A stretch of 64,000 nt of DNA from UBA10347 sp905182135 (GTDB lineage: Bacteria > Actinomycetota > Acidimicrobiia > Acidimicrobiales > UBA10347). A program made the position numbers and the translations under genes. Below are positions 26,634 to 37,894 of the stretch, piece by piece. The notes under the pieces were generated by a model, which was not told the DNA's origin, did no database searches, and was given only the letters and a program-made list of their open reading frames with translations. How positions within the stretch are numbered: position 1 is the stretch's first letter; the number at the start of each line of letters is the position of its first letter. The stretch spans positions 55,361 through 119,360 of the forward strand of contig CAWUSE010000027.1 in NCBI GenBank assembly GCA_963925805.1, written 5' to 3'.

Positions 26634-27422
26634 TTACCACCAGCGCTCGGCCAACGCGGAGAAGTTCGGTTGGCCTGTGGTTGCGGTGACGCCACCGTCG
26701 ACCACTAGGCCATGGCCGGTGACATACGACGCGTCGTCACTGGCCAGGAACGCGACCGCACTAGCGATCTCGTCTGCCTGACCCATGCGGGCCATGGGTA
26801 CCAGGCGCTCGTAGTGCTCTTGGGCCCGGTGGCTATTGGCCAGTGAGTCAGTCATGGCAGTAACCACGCCTCCTGGACAGACTGCATTGACGCGGATCCC
26901 ATCACGGGCGTGGTCGGCCGCGAGCGCCCGGGTTAGGTTCATAACCGCACCCTTGGCCGCGTTGTAGGCCGGAAGTCCCCAGTCTCCAAACAGCCCCGAG
27001 ATCGATGCGGTGTTCACGATGGCGCCGCCGCCGTTCGCTCGTAGATGTGGCAAGGCAGCCCGACAGCCGTAGAACACTGCGTTCAGGTCGACGTCAATGA
27101 CGCGATGCCATTCGTCAATGTCCAGTTCGTCGACTCGGCCAAAAGAACTGATACCGGCATTGTTGAACACAATGTCGAGGTGTCCGAACTCGTTCACTGC
27201 TTCAGCCATCATTGCCTCGACCGCTTCCAGGTTGGTTACGTCGATGACATGAGCGATGACCGAATCGCCCAGTTCTTGGGCAAGCGCGACGGTTGCCTCT
27301 TCTTGAAGGTCACCAAGCACGACCGAGGCCCCTTCGCTGACCAACCGGCGAGCCGTCGCCGCGCCAATGCCTGATGCTCCGCCAGTAATGACTGCGACCT
27401 TGTCTACAAACCGTTCACTCAT
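26634..27422 (-). CDS. Short-chain dehydrogenase/reductase
   Basis: This 262-residue classical SDR has TGGASGIG near the N-terminus, NNAG, a catalytic Ser and YNAAK, and the C-terminal GHGLVVDGGVTAT. It oxidises or reduces a secondary alcohol or ketone with NAD(P). It is convergent with the crotonase gene and divergent from the amidohydrolase at 27585. A short palindrome abuts its start (27427-27439). Confidence 0.88.
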   Translation of the reverse strand: MSERFVDKVAVITGGASGIGAATARRLVSEGASVVLGDLQEEATVALAQELGDSVIAHVIDVTNLEAVEAMMAEAVNEFGHLDIVFNNAGISSFGRVDELDIDEWHRVIDVDLNAVFYGCRAALPHLRANGGGAIVNTASISGLFGDWGLPAYNAAKGAVMNLTRALAADHARDGIRVNAVCPGGVVTAMTDSLANSHRAQEHYERLVPMARMGQADEIASAVAFLASDDASYVTGHGLVVDGGVTATTGQPNFSALAERWW

Positions 27423-27426
27423 GCTT

Positions 27427-27439
27427 CGAACGTAGTTCG
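27427..27439. promoter_or_regulatory. Short palindrome cgaac-gta-gttcg at the start of the dehydrogenase gene
   Basis: Five-base perfect arms with a 3-base spacer begin 4 bases outside the dehydrogenase start codon, in a divergent gap of 162 bases. It could be an operator. The half-sites resemble the SOS box, but the spacing (3 rather than 4) does not fit. Confidence 0.25.
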
Positions 27440-27584
27440 GGCGCGGTTCTCAGAGGAAAGTGGCTGGTCAGCTGTCGGCTCGATAGGGATCGGCTGCGAG
27501 GCCACGCTGTGAGATCGGGGCTCACTGGACTCCGGCTATGCGTCTCGTTTCCCCGGCCGCCGGCGCGGTGAGTATCGTCAAGTT

Positions 27585-28793
27585 ATGGCTTACATCGAAG
27601 GACGACTGGTTCACGACGCAGACTCCCACATCATGGAGACCGCTCGGTGGCTGTTTGACTACGCCGACCCCGCTATTCGTGAATTGATCGAACCTGCCGA
27701 CGACGCGAACGAGTTACACCTGCTCGGCACAGCCAGCAACGACGATGCCAGCGTCGACGACGCTCTCAACCAGGCAACCGAGCAGCATGGCTCTCATGCG
27801 TACCAAGCCGCTGAAGCTGCCGAGATCATGATGCGCAAGAACTTCGATGCCACCGGATCTTTCATCAAGGAAGATCGCCCACGCGCAATTGACATGATCG
27901 GCGTTGCGAGCCAATTGGTGTTCAACACCTTCCAGAATGGCCGGTTACACCGGTGGGAGCACAGCGGAAATCTTGATCTTGCGTATGGAGCGGCTCGTGC
28001 CCACAACCGGGGCATGATCGATTTTTGCAGTGTCGACGAGCGCATGTTGCCCACGTGTTATGTGCCCCTCGCCGATTTTGATCGGGCAAAAGATATGGCT
28101 CAGGAATGTTTGGACCAGGGTGCAGCTGCATTGCTCGTTGCATCCGGTTGTCCGGCCGGCCACTCGCCTAGTCACCACGGTTTGGACCCGGTGTGGGCAT
28201 TGGCGCAAGAGGCCGGCGTGCCGGTTACGTTCCATGTCGGCGGGACTGGCCAAATAATTGACCCTGCCTATTTCAACAACGGCTTGCCCATTCCCCCTGA
28301 TTTCCACGGCGGTGACGAGAACTTCCGGTCGGTCGACTACATGGGAATCCCGCGGGCTCCGCAGCAGACGCTCGCCACCATGATTTTCGATGGGGTGCTC
28401 GAACGGTTCAGCGATTTGAAGATCGGCGTCGTCGAGCTGGGCGCCATCTGGTTGCCGAGCTGGATGAAGCAGATGGAGTCGGCGTTCGATGCGTTCAGCC
28501 GTCACGAAGAACGGTTACAGAATCTGTCGATGCGCCCCAGCGATTATGTGCAACGCCAGGTCCGTGCGACGCCTTACCCGACCGAGGACGTCGGATGGAT
28601 CATCGACAACATCGGATCCGACATCTGCATGTTCTCGACCGACTACCCGCACGTGGAGGGTGGACGACGCCCTGTCGAGCGTTTCGAACGCAGTTTGGGC
28701 GACGCGTCCGAAGACGTTCGCCATCGCTTCTATGCAGCCAACTTCGAAGACATGATGGGCGCTGCTCTTCCTGCAGATCTTGCCGCCGCCTAG
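27585..28793 (+). CDS. Amidohydrolase 2 family protein
   Basis: This 402-residue TIM-barrel metal hydrolase has the first metal motif in VHDADSHIME, a central His in VTFHVGGTG, and FSTDYPHVEGGRRPVERFE near the C-terminus, the pattern of the ACMSD/gamma-resorcylate decarboxylase-like group. It probably decarboxylates or hydrolyses an organic acid. It is distinct from the one at 15356. Substrate unknown. Confidence 0.87.
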   Translation: MAYIEGRLVHDADSHIMETARWLFDYADPAIRELIEPADDANELHLLGTASNDDASVDDALNQATEQHGSHAYQAAEAAEIMMRKNFDATGSFIKEDRPRAIDMIGVASQLVFNTFQNGRLHRWEHSGNLDLAYGAARAHNRGMIDFCSVDERMLPTCYVPLADFDRAKDMAQECLDQGAAALLVASGCPAGHSPSHHGLDPVWALAQEAGVPVTFHVGGTGQIIDPAYFNNGLPIPPDFHGGDENFRSVDYMGIPRAPQQTLATMIFDGVLERFSDLKIGVVELGAIWLPSWMKQMESAFDAFSRHEERLQNLSMRPSDYVQRQVRATPYPTEDVGWIIDNIGSDICMFSTDYPHVEGGRRPVERFERSLGDASEDVRHRFYAANFEDMMGAALPADLAAA

Positions 28794-28840
28794 CGGTCCT
28801 ACCTAGGGACGGCTACGTCGTACATGTCCCTCGTGAATCG

Positions 28841-30457
28841 TTAACGGTTGGCCAGGTCCTGGAGGGCGTTGGCTCGTAGTTCGACCTTGCGGATCTTGCC
28901 TGAGGGCGTCATAGGAAGCTCGTCGACGAACAGGACGGCTCGCGGAATTTTGTAACTGGCGATGCGTCCGCGTAATGGTTCGATCAAGCTGTCTTCGTTG
29001 ACCAACTCGTCGGTCGTGCCTTTGCTTCTCACGACGTAGGCGACAGGGACTTCGCCGAGCCGTTCATCGGGGTAGGCCACGACCGCTACTTCGGCTACGC
29101 CGTCGACGTCGAGCAGGTAGCCCTCTACTTCGGCTGGCGACATATTCTCTCCGCCGACCTTGAGCATGTCCTTGTAACGGCCCACCAAGACCACATGGCC
29201 GTCGGGTCGCAGAGATGCCATGTCGCCAGTGTCTAGCCAGCCATCAACGATCGCTTCCGCCGAGGCCTCGGGGTTCGCCCAGTAGCCAGCGGTCACGGTG
29301 AAATTACGGATGAAGAACTGTCCAGGTGTGCCGTCGTGAATGACCGCACCGGTGTCAGGGTCACGGATCTCAACCTCGACGCCGTCCATGGGATAGCCAG
29401 AGGCTTCGGTGCGTTGTTCCAAGGTGTGGCTGGGGTGCGATACGCAGATGAAGGACCAGCACTCACTCATGCCGAAACCGCTGATGGTTCGACAGATGTC
29501 CTGGCTGCGACGAGCGATCGGCACAGTCGATCCCATGCCAGCAGGCAGGCTGCCGATCCGTAGTGACCCAAGGTCACGCGGCTTGCGTGCTTGGGCCGCC
29601 AACTGTTCGCCCCAATGGCTGTCGAAGCCGTGTAACACCGTCCCGCGGAAAGCCTGGACAGCATCAAGGGTGGCGTCGGCATCGAAGTTCTCGAAGAGAA
29701 CCTGACTTCCGCCGGTGAGCGCTGCCGTCACCGCTACCTCGGACAGCGAATAGATGTGAAACAGCGGCAGGTAGTTCAGATGCACGTCGTTCTTAGTGTG
29801 GCCAAGTATCTGTGCTCGTTCTCGAATGTTCAGGATGGGCCGGTGCGAGTGCATCACGCCTTTGGGCAAGCCGGTGGTGCCCGACGTGTACGCCAGGATC
29901 ATGAGCTGGTCCGGATCCACCGAGGTGGCCCGATCGGCAAGGGCTTGGTCGGTGATCGTCTGACCTGCGTCCAGCATCTGTTCCCACGAGGTGCTGCCAT
30001 CGAGCTGCTCGCCCAACATCACGATGCTGCGAAGATGACCTGCCGCTTCGATTTCGGAACGGGCCTCGGCGAGCAGCGACCGATAGTCGATCGGCCCTGA
30101 CTGATCGATCGTGATCAGATGAGCGCACTCGGCGTTGACGACGGTGAACGCCATATCGTCAGATCGATAACGCGTGTTTAATGGCACCAGGCAGCCGCCG
30201 ACCTTGCCCACGGCGTACATCACGTGAAGCCATTCGGGGCGGTTGGTCATCCAGATTCCAACATGGTCGCCACACTCGACGCCAATGGCCAGGAGTCCCT
30301 TGGCGACCCGGTCGACGTTGTCGGAAAATTCGGTGTATGTCTCGGACTGGACGGTGCCGTTGGGCTCGACGAAATGGACAGCAGGATCGCTACCCCACTG
30401 CCGAGCGGCTCGTGCGGGGAGATCGCCAAGCCGTAGGTCCTGCAGATGAGAAGACAT
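28841..30457 (-). CDS. Acyl-CoA synthetase (AMP-dependent synthetase/ligase family)
   Basis: This 538-residue ANL enzyme activates a carboxylic acid via an acyl-AMP to its CoA ester. It carries the ATP-binding P-loop YTSGTTGLPKGV, the hinge region WLDTGDMASLRPDGHVVLVG, and the C-terminal catalytic Lys in MTPSGKIRKVEL. ATG 30457 is chosen for GGGGGAG before it; a longer frame begins at 30499. Together with the crotonases, SDRs and carboxylase it fits acid degradation. Fatty or aromatic acid preference cannot be assigned. Confidence 0.9.
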   Translation of the reverse strand: MSSHLQDLRLGDLPARAARQWGSDPAVHFVEPNGTVQSETYTEFSDNVDRVAKGLLAIGVECGDHVGIWMTNRPEWLHVMYAVGKVGGCLVPLNTRYRSDDMAFTVVNAECAHLITIDQSGPIDYRSLLAEARSEIEAAGHLRSIVMLGEQLDGSTSWEQMLDAGQTITDQALADRATSVDPDQLMILAYTSGTTGLPKGVMHSHRPILNIRERAQILGHTKNDVHLNYLPLFHIYSLSEVAVTAALTGGSQVLFENFDADATLDAVQAFRGTVLHGFDSHWGEQLAAQARKPRDLGSLRIGSLPAGMGSTVPIARRSQDICRTISGFGMSECWSFICVSHPSHTLEQRTEASGYPMDGVEVEIRDPDTGAVIHDGTPGQFFIRNFTVTAGYWANPEASAEAIVDGWLDTGDMASLRPDGHVVLVGRYKDMLKVGGENMSPAEVEGYLLDVDGVAEVAVVAYPDERLGEVPVAYVVRSKGTTDELVNEDSLIEPLRGRIASYKIPRAVLFVDELPMTPSGKIRKVELRANALQDLANR

Positions 30458-30761
30458 AGTCACTCCCCCAGCGTCGCGGCCGGCGCACTCGTCATGCAAA
30501 CGGCGGGGCTGCGCCAGCTCGCTGCGGTGTCACCGGTACCCGTTTGAAGGCGTGCTTCTTTTGTGCTTGGTCGGCTGCATTTTCGACGCAACTTTTTGCC
30601 GTTGGACCCGGCTGAACTGGTGGATGGAATACGAGCACGGTGCTTCCCTCGGGTCCTTTCGTTTAGGCAAGCAGATCACCAATCCTGCTGTGCACGACGC
30701 CAGTGACTCTGAAATTCTTGTTGCTCGACCGACCTTAAGGGCTTTCGCTCTTATTATCGAG
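30458..30761. other. Intergenic gap without a supported gene
   Basis: This gap between two minus-strand genes is the leader of the acyl-CoA synthetase and the 3' flank of argS. Open frames exist on both strands but show no family signature or ribosome binding site. I see no repeat or hairpin of note. Confidence 0.5.
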
Positions 30762-32492
<1,731 letters not shown>

Positions 32493-32562
32493 GCGGTGAC
32501 CATTGTGCCTGGCCAGCACCGTCGCTTTGCCGATAGGCGTTTCCAGGCGCTGCGGATCTTGA

Positions 32563-33477
32563 TCAGATGTTCGGTTTCACGACCTCGGCGAACTCGTCGT
32601 GAGCAGCGAGTGCGCCTGACATCTGTTCCCAACGGGCGACAAATCCGTGAACTGTGCCGTCGAAACGGGTGACGGTCGCGGGGGTGCCGGCTGCATTCAA
32701 TCGCGCCGCCCACTCTTCGCCTTCGTCGCGTAATGGGTCATATTCGGCGGTCTGGATGTGGGCGGGGGCCAGCCCGCTCAGATCGGTTGCTCTCGCGGGT
32801 ATGGCATAGGGGTTGTCGCGGTGTTCAGCGGGCACGAAATGGTCCCAGAACCAGGCCATGTCGGCGGCCGACAGGAAGTAGCCGCTGGCGTTGTCAACCA
32901 TTGATGGCCGCGTTTGCCGGTCGTCGACGCATGGGTAGATGAGTAGCTGGTAGGTCAACAGCAGGCCTTCGTCACGGGCTCGCAGGGCGACTCCCGCCGC
33001 CAGGTTCGCTCCGGCACTGTCGCCAGCAACCGACACACGGTCAGGGTCTCCACCCAGTGATGCGCCATGTTCGGCGAGCCAGGCGGTGACTGCCCAGCAG
33101 TCGTCGTGGGGCGCGGGGAACGGATGCTCTGGGGCCAGGCGATACTCGACGGACACGACCAGAGCCCCGGTGCGGGCGGCCAGGCGGCGGGCGAGCGAGT
33201 CGTGCCCCTCGATGCTCGATAGCACCCATCCCCCACCGTGGAAGAATGCGATCATGGGCAGGCCCGAGGCGTCCGAATCCGCATAGAGGCGCACCGCTAT
33301 ATCGCCGGCTGGTCCAGGGATCGCTCGATTCTCGACTCGAACGAGTTCATCGCCGGCTGGTTTCGGCGCCCGTAAATAGTTGGTACGGGCTTGGTCAGGT
33401 GTCCCTGAGCTCAGTGGTGGAATCCCGGCGGCCTGTGCGGCTGCGAGCATCTCGGCAATATCGGCATCAACGGGCAT
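32563..33477 (-). CDS. Alpha/beta hydrolase, hormone-sensitive-lipase family
   Basis: This 304-residue esterase has FFHGGGWVLS (oxyanion HGGG), the nucleophile elbow GDSAGAN, an acid in EYDPLRDEG and the His in DGTVHGFV. It resembles the esterase at 6781 but is a separate lineage. I set the start at ATG 33477 (MPVDADIAEML), as in relatives; the same frame stays open to 34290, but that stretch is antisense to the luciferase-like gene and is not believed. It is divergent from that gene. Confidence 0.88.
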   Translation of the reverse strand: MPVDADIAEMLAAAQAAGIPPLSSGTPDQARTNYLRAPKPAGDELVRVENRAIPGPAGDIAVRLYADSDASGLPMIAFFHGGGWVLSSIEGHDSLARRLAARTGALVVSVEYRLAPEHPFPAPHDDCWAVTAWLAEHGASLGGDPDRVSVAGDSAGANLAAGVALRARDEGLLLTYQLLIYPCVDDRQTRPSMVDNASGYFLSAADMAWFWDHFVPAEHRDNPYAIPARATDLSGLAPAHIQTAEYDPLRDEGEEWAARLNAAGTPATVTRFDGTVHGFVARWEQMSGALAAHDEFAEVVKPNI

Positions 33478-33594
33478 GACCAAGTGTGGCCTACCAACGC
33501 TGGCTGCGCCGAAACGCGTGTCTCGTTGGCTCGTGTGCGTTGTTGTTGTCGCTGGCAAATTTGGCTGTGTGCAGAGCTGGGAGGACAATGTGTC

Positions 33595-34509
33595 ATGGAC
33601 ATAGGAATCTTCTACGGCGCTGCCGGAACTCTGCTCAGTGGCGATGACCTCGTCGCCGACGTGACGCAAGCGCAGGTGGCCGGGTTCAGCTCGTATTGGA
33701 TACCCCATATGCCGTGGGGGCCTGATGCGCTGACTTCTTTGGCTATTGCGGGGCGCGAAGTTCCTGATATCGAGCTCGGTACCGGGGTCGTGCCTACCTG
33801 GCCTCGTCACCCGTTGGCAATGGCGCAACAGGCGCTCACCACTGCATCGCTTATCGGCGATGGGCGGCTGTCTCTGGGAATCGGGCTCGCTCACAAACCA
33901 GTAGTTGAAGGCCAATGGGGAATCCCCTTCGATAAGCCGATCCGTCATGCCCGGGAATACCTTTCGATTCTGGCGCCGGCGCTGCGCAACGAAAAGGTTT
34001 CGTTTGAAGGCGAGACGTTGACTGGGCGTGGCTCGGCGCTGATGAAGGGGGTCGAGGCTCCTCGGCTTTACGTGGCTGCCCTGGGCCCGCAGATGCTGAA
34101 GCTCGCCGGGCGTATGGCAGACGGGACTGTCTTGTGGATGACAGGCCTGGAAACCTTGCGGACCCATACTGTCCCTGTGATTGGTCAGGCGGCCGAGCAA
34201 GCTGGTCGCCCGAAGCCGCGGATCCTTGCTGGCGTGCCGGTTCTGTGCACCGACGATGTGGCGGCTGGTCGGGCCTTCGCTGCCAAGCAATTCAAGGTCT
34301 ACGGTCAGTTGCCCAGTTACCGGGCCATGCTTGACCGCGAGGGTCTTGCCGGACCCGAAGATTTCGCGGTCATTGGGTCAGAAGACGAGGTGGCTACGCG
34401 TCTGCAAGAGTTCGCGGATCACGGCGTCGACACCATCATGGCTGTCGAGTTCGGGCCCACCAAAGATGACTATGAGCGGACACGCGCCTGCCTTAGCCAA
34501 CTGGTCTGA
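33595..34509 (+). CDS. Luciferase-like (LLM) oxidoreductase, probably F420-dependent
   Basis: This 304-residue TIM-barrel flavin/F420 oxidoreductase shows ELGTGVVPTWPRHPLAMAQQ, the LLM strand-turn with a conserved Arg/His/Pro, and GRLSLGIGLAH, where actinobacterial F420 enzymes place Gly and His. The end segment ADHGVDTIMAVEFGP is also typical. ATG 33595 follows GGGAGGA at 10 bases; the frame is open to 33484. A strong hairpin follows the stop. F420 rather than FMN is inferred from the actinobacterial context. Confidence 0.85.
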   Translation: MDIGIFYGAAGTLLSGDDLVADVTQAQVAGFSSYWIPHMPWGPDALTSLAIAGREVPDIELGTGVVPTWPRHPLAMAQQALTTASLIGDGRLSLGIGLAHKPVVEGQWGIPFDKPIRHAREYLSILAPALRNEKVSFEGETLTGRGSALMKGVEAPRLYVAALGPQMLKLAGRMADGTVLWMTGLETLRTHTVPVIGQAAEQAGRPKPRILAGVPVLCTDDVAAGRAFAAKQFKVYGQLPSYRAMLDREGLAGPEDFAVIGSEDEVATRLQEFADHGVDTIMAVEFGPTKDDYERTRACLSQLV

Positions 34510-34518
34510 TCAATGGCG

Positions 34519-34539
34519 AACCGGTGCTTGGCACCGGTT
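34519..34539 (+). terminator. Stem-loop after the LLM oxidoreductase gene
   Basis: A perfect 9-bp stem, aaccggtgc (34519-34527) and gcaccggtt (34531-34539) with a 3-base loop, begins 10 bases after the TGA. Only three T follow, so it is a compact terminator-like hairpin with a short U-tract. Confidence 0.6.
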
Positions 34540-34601
34540 TGCTGTGGCACCTGCAGGTCGGCCCTCGTCGCGACATGAACAGCGGCACCTAACCTCACTG
34601 T

Positions 34602-35615
34602 GTGATCCTGACTCGCGCTGTACGTGCCGCTCTTGGTTTCTGCGCGGGGCGCTTGGCCAGAAATGAATGGTTGATGGGCATTGTGTATGACCTGATCAAC
34701 GGTGAGCAGTTCTCCACCCTTGGCCATCACGAGGAAATGCTGGCTGATTCTGTTCGGGTCGATGCGTATCGGCAGGGCATCGCGAACGCGGTGAATAAGG
34801 GCGACGTTGTTGTCGACCTGGGCACGGGGACTGGTCTGCTTGCGTTCATGGCCAGCAGCGCTGGAGCGGCGAAGGTGTACGCACTAGACCATGCCGATGT
34901 CATCCGTCTTGCCAAGGACGTTGGCGCTGAAAACGGTTTCAGCAATATCGATTATGTGCAAACGAATAGTCGGGAATGGACCACCGGTGAACCGATAGAT
35001 GTTGTTGTGCATGAACAACTCAACGATGAGTTGTTCGGCGAGAACATGATCGCCAACTTGTTGGATCTTCGGGACCGTGTTCTGCGTGGTGGCGGGCGTA
35101 TTGTCCCGGGCCGATTCCGGTTGTTCGTAGAACCAGTTCGTCTCCACGAGCAGCACCGCGTTCCGCACATTTGGGATATGAACTTGGGTCAGGGTTTGGA
35201 CTTCACCAGCCTTGCGAGTTCACCGTTTACCGCAGATCCTTTACACGCCCTTGAGCAGGGAAGCGACCATGTTCTCTTGCGTCGCGGCGCTGTCGAATGC
35301 TTGCTTAGCGAGCCGGTCCCAGTGCTCGAATTTGATCTGATGACGTTGAAATCTGGCGCCGATCTCGAACGAAGTCATACCTGTGAACGGGTCGTAACCC
35401 AGGCAGGCCTCGTGGACGGCTTCTGCGTTTGGTTCGAGGCGATTTTCGATGATGAGGTTCAGCTGAACACCTCGCCTCTGCTTCCACCAACCTCTTGGGG
35501 AAACCGGCTGCTGCGGGTACCTGCACGCCACTACGACATCGGCGAGGTGCTCTCATGGAGCCTGGAGCTCCGCCAACTAAACGATGCTTCTTCCTGGCGG
35601 GCTGTGATTGGTTAG
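34602..35615 (+). CDS. PRMT-like SAM-dependent methyltransferase
   Basis: This 337-residue protein has the SAM motif VVDLGTGTGLLAFMASSAGA, an acidic residue in YALDHADV, and VVHEQLNDELFGENM, like the double-Glu loop of protein arginine methyltransferases. The HEEMLADSVRVDAY segment before motif I also matches PRMT layout. The C-terminal half is beta-barrel-like. True arginine methylation is inference; it may modify a small molecule. The start is unclear: GTG 34602 keeps a basic N-terminal helix, ATG 34674 would remove 24 residues, and neither has a strong ribosome binding site. Confidence 0.75.
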   Translation: MILTRAVRAALGFCAGRLARNEWLMGIVYDLINGEQFSTLGHHEEMLADSVRVDAYRQGIANAVNKGDVVVDLGTGTGLLAFMASSAGAAKVYALDHADVIRLAKDVGAENGFSNIDYVQTNSREWTTGEPIDVVVHEQLNDELFGENMIANLLDLRDRVLRGGGRIVPGRFRLFVEPVRLHEQHRVPHIWDMNLGQGLDFTSLASSPFTADPLHALEQGSDHVLLRRGAVECLLSEPVPVLEFDLMTLKSGADLERSHTCERVVTQAGLVDGFCVWFEAIFDDEVQLNTSPLLPPTSWGNRLLRVPARHYDIGEVLSWSLELRQLNDASSWRAVIG

Positions 35616-35704
35616 CAACGGTCCGCTGACGAACTTGGACCGGTGACAGGCACTGGTTCGTTGTTGGTCGAGGTCGGCGCCCGTCTACCCCTCTCTCTGA
35701 GGAG

Positions 35705-35737
35705 GTCACTGTCTGGTGTCACTGTCTGGTGTCACTG
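35705..35737. repeat. 13-bp tandem repeat, 2.5 copies
   Basis: The unit gtcactgtctggt occurs at 35705-35717 and 35718-35730, with a partial third copy to 35737. It lies between the methyltransferase stop and the convergent LLM gene end. Confidence 0.75.
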
Positions 35738-35753
35738 ACTTAGCGGCGTGTCG

Positions 35754-36638
35754 CTAGTTTTGGAATGGCATGGCGTGTTCGGCCAGCCAGTCAAGTTCGG
35801 TTTCCCAGCCGTCGGGCGTGGCCATAGGTCGCAGGACGAACTTGGACATGCCTGCGTCGATGTGGCGTTGCAGTAGAGCGGCGAGTTCATCTGCGCCATA
35901 GGGCAGAATGTCGGCTCGGTCAGCATCAGTTTTGCGCATCATGGCGGCGATCTGTTTGTCATCGAGCGGAACCCGTGAGTACGGGATGCTGATCCCGAAG
36001 TGGTCGTCGTCAATTGATCGGCCGGCCTCGGTGGCGGCCGCCATGATGGTTGCAACATGTGAGTTCGCCTCGGCTGGGGTTGCCCGCGAGCCAAGCCAGC
36101 CGTCGGCGTGGGTGCCGGTGAGTTGCAAGGCCCGAGGCCCATTGCCACCAAGCCAGATCTCGAGCGGGTCTTGGACCGGTGGCGGGCCAACCTTGATGGC
36201 GTCGTAGCTCCAGCCGCCGACCTCGGCGGTGACTGGCTCGCCGGCCCACCAGGCCCGGCAGAGTTCGATCGTTTGCTCGATCCGTGTCGTGCGGTCCATA
36301 CCGATGGTGCCCAGAGCAGCCCGCTCTTTGGGACTGCCAATACCGGGCATGAACGCCAGCAGCAGCCGTCCGTGGGTGAGGCGATCCAGATGGGCGAGTT
36401 CCTTCGCCAGTAGCATCGGGTTGCGCCCGGCTACCACCACGTTTGTTCCGAGCTTCAGGCGGGTGGTGCGGGCGCTTGCCATAGCAAGCGCTAGTTTCGG
36501 CTCGATCACCGGCGCCATTGGGGTGTCCGATAGCCAGACCGTGTCGAACCGGCGTGCCTCGAGCCCGTCGATGAAGCTGGCGAACTCGTCGGGGTCAGCA
36601 GGCGTGTTGTTGGTCGCCAGGGCGATACGGATCTTCAC
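35754..36638 (-). CDS. Luciferase-like (LLM) oxidoreductase, probably F420-dependent
   Basis: This 294-residue LLM protein begins VKIRIALATNNTPADPDEFA. It contains LKLGTNVVVAGRNPMLLAKE, GRLLLAFMPGIGSPKE and WLGGNGPRALQLTGTHADGW, all at family positions. I prefer GTG 36638, since relatives begin near MKIRIAL; ATG 36656 is possible, and a frame to 36815 overlaps the deacetylase gene upstream. The deacetylase gene precedes it on the same strand. Confidence 0.82.
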   Translation of the reverse strand: MKIRIALATNNTPADPDEFASFIDGLEARRFDTVWLSDTPMAPVIEPKLALAMASARTTRLKLGTNVVVAGRNPMLLAKELAHLDRLTHGRLLLAFMPGIGSPKERAALGTIGMDRTTRIEQTIELCRAWWAGEPVTAEVGGWSYDAIKVGPPPVQDPLEIWLGGNGPRALQLTGTHADGWLGSRATPAEANSHVATIMAAATEAGRSIDDDHFGISIPYSRVPLDDKQIAAMMRKTDADRADILPYGADELAALLQRHIDAGMSKFVLRPMATPDGWETELDWLAEHAMPFQN

Positions 36639-36733
36639 GTAGCAAGCATTGCGCATGTCATCGACGCCGCTTGCATCCAATCGCTGATCATGTAGATCTC
36701 GGCGGCAGTACTTGACGTTCTGCTGGGCGGGCG

Positions 36734-37837
36734 TTAGACCGCCGCCTCGGCCATCCGCGTGATCAGCCCTGACACGAAGGCGTCGAACTCCGCGTTTGGT
36801 TGACGTAGGATCCATGTTTCACCAAACGGATCTGGCGCGGTGATCGAGCTTCCTGCCATGGTCGCGAGCACTTCATGACCGCAGAACGGCACGTACACCT
36901 CGGAGTAGCCGCCCTCATGCGCCATGAGCAGACGGCTGTCGCAGACCTCTGCGGCGAGCTCCATTACTTGGGTTGTCATCGCCCCATAGGTCGCCTGGTG
37001 ACACATCATGCGACCCAGCGGGTCTATCGCTGCGGCATCGAAGCCGCAGGCGATGATCAACACATCGGGGGCGAACGCCCGCACGGCCGGCAGGGCAAGA
37101 CGCTCCATGGCTTCGAGGTAGCTGTTGTGCCCGCACCCGGGTGGCAACGGCACGGTTAGGTTGAACCCGGCGCCGGCTCCAGTGCCTCGATCTTGGGCTG
37201 CACCCTTGTCCAGCGGATAGTTGCGGTCCTGATGGATCGACACGGTGAGCACGTCGTCGCGGTCATAGAAGATCGCCTCGGTGCCGTTGCCATGATGTAC
37301 GTCCCAATCGATGACCGCGATGCGGCCGGCCAGGCCCTGGGCTCGAGCGGCCTCGATCGCTATTGCGATGTTGGCGAACAGGCAGAACCCGTTGGGGCGA
37401 TCGGGCAGAGCATGGTGGCCTGGGGGGCGAGTCAGCGCATAGGCATTCTGTAGCTCGCCGCTCAAGACTGAGCGCAGTGCCTGCACCACGAGACCAGCGG
37501 ACTGGGCGGCGATCTCGTAGCCACCCGGGCCGAACGGTGTGTGATACCCGAGCTCGCCGCCGCCCGCGTCCGAGAGTGCTTTGAACGCGTCCAGATAACT
37601 CCGCGGATGCACCCGTAGTAGCTCGGCATCGGTCGCCGCCGTTGCGCCGCGCATGTCGAGCTCTGCTGCCAGTCCAGTGACCTCGATCAGGTTCTTGAAG
37701 CGCCGCTTACTCTCTGGCGTCTCTGGTAGGCCGCTCGCTACTTTCGGCTGCACCAGCCCACCGGCCGGCAAAATGTCGACGTAGTTGCCTCCCGAGTGCC
37801 AGAAGGTCGTTTCGTCCCAGAAGAATCCCGTGGCCAT
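36734..37837 (-). CDS. Class II histone deacetylase / acetylpolyamine amidohydrolase family protein
   Basis: This 367-residue zinc deacetylase homologue carries the charge-relay and metal motifs: RPPGHHA (two His), IDWDVHHGNGT (Asp and His zinc ligands) and CGFDAAAIDPLG (second Asp), with EGGYS supplying the transition-state Tyr. In bacteria such enzymes remove acetyl groups from polyamines, small molecules or proteins. Three adjacent short tandem duplications lie 58-110 bases upstream of its start. Substrate unknown. Confidence 0.9.
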   Translation of the reverse strand: MATGFFWDETTFWHSGGNYVDILPAGGLVQPKVASGLPETPESKRRFKNLIEVTGLAAELDMRGATAATDAELLRVHPRSYLDAFKALSDAGGGELGYHTPFGPGGYEIAAQSAGLVVQALRSVLSGELQNAYALTRPPGHHALPDRPNGFCLFANIAIAIEAARAQGLAGRIAVIDWDVHHGNGTEAIFYDRDDVLTVSIHQDRNYPLDKGAAQDRGTGAGAGFNLTVPLPPGCGHNSYLEAMERLALPAVRAFAPDVLIIACGFDAAAIDPLGRMMCHQATYGAMTTQVMELAAEVCDSRLLMAHEGGYSEVYVPFCGHEVLATMAGSSITAPDPFGETWILRQPNAEFDAFVSGLITRMAEAAV

Positions 37838-37894
37838 GTTTGCTCCCGTCGCTTCATAGCGATCTTAACGATCTCAAAGGATGCGAGGGTCCTT

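Noticed and set aside
27427..27439. A second SOS box in front of the dehydrogenase gene.
   Set aside because: The half-sites look right (cgaac/gttcg) but the spacer is 3 bases, while the LexA site needs 4; the gene is also not a repair function.
33478..34290. Upstream continuation of the minus-strand esterase frame, giving a 575-residue protein.
   Set aside because: It is antisense to the well-supported LLM gene (33595-34509), and esterase homology starts only at the ATG at 33477.
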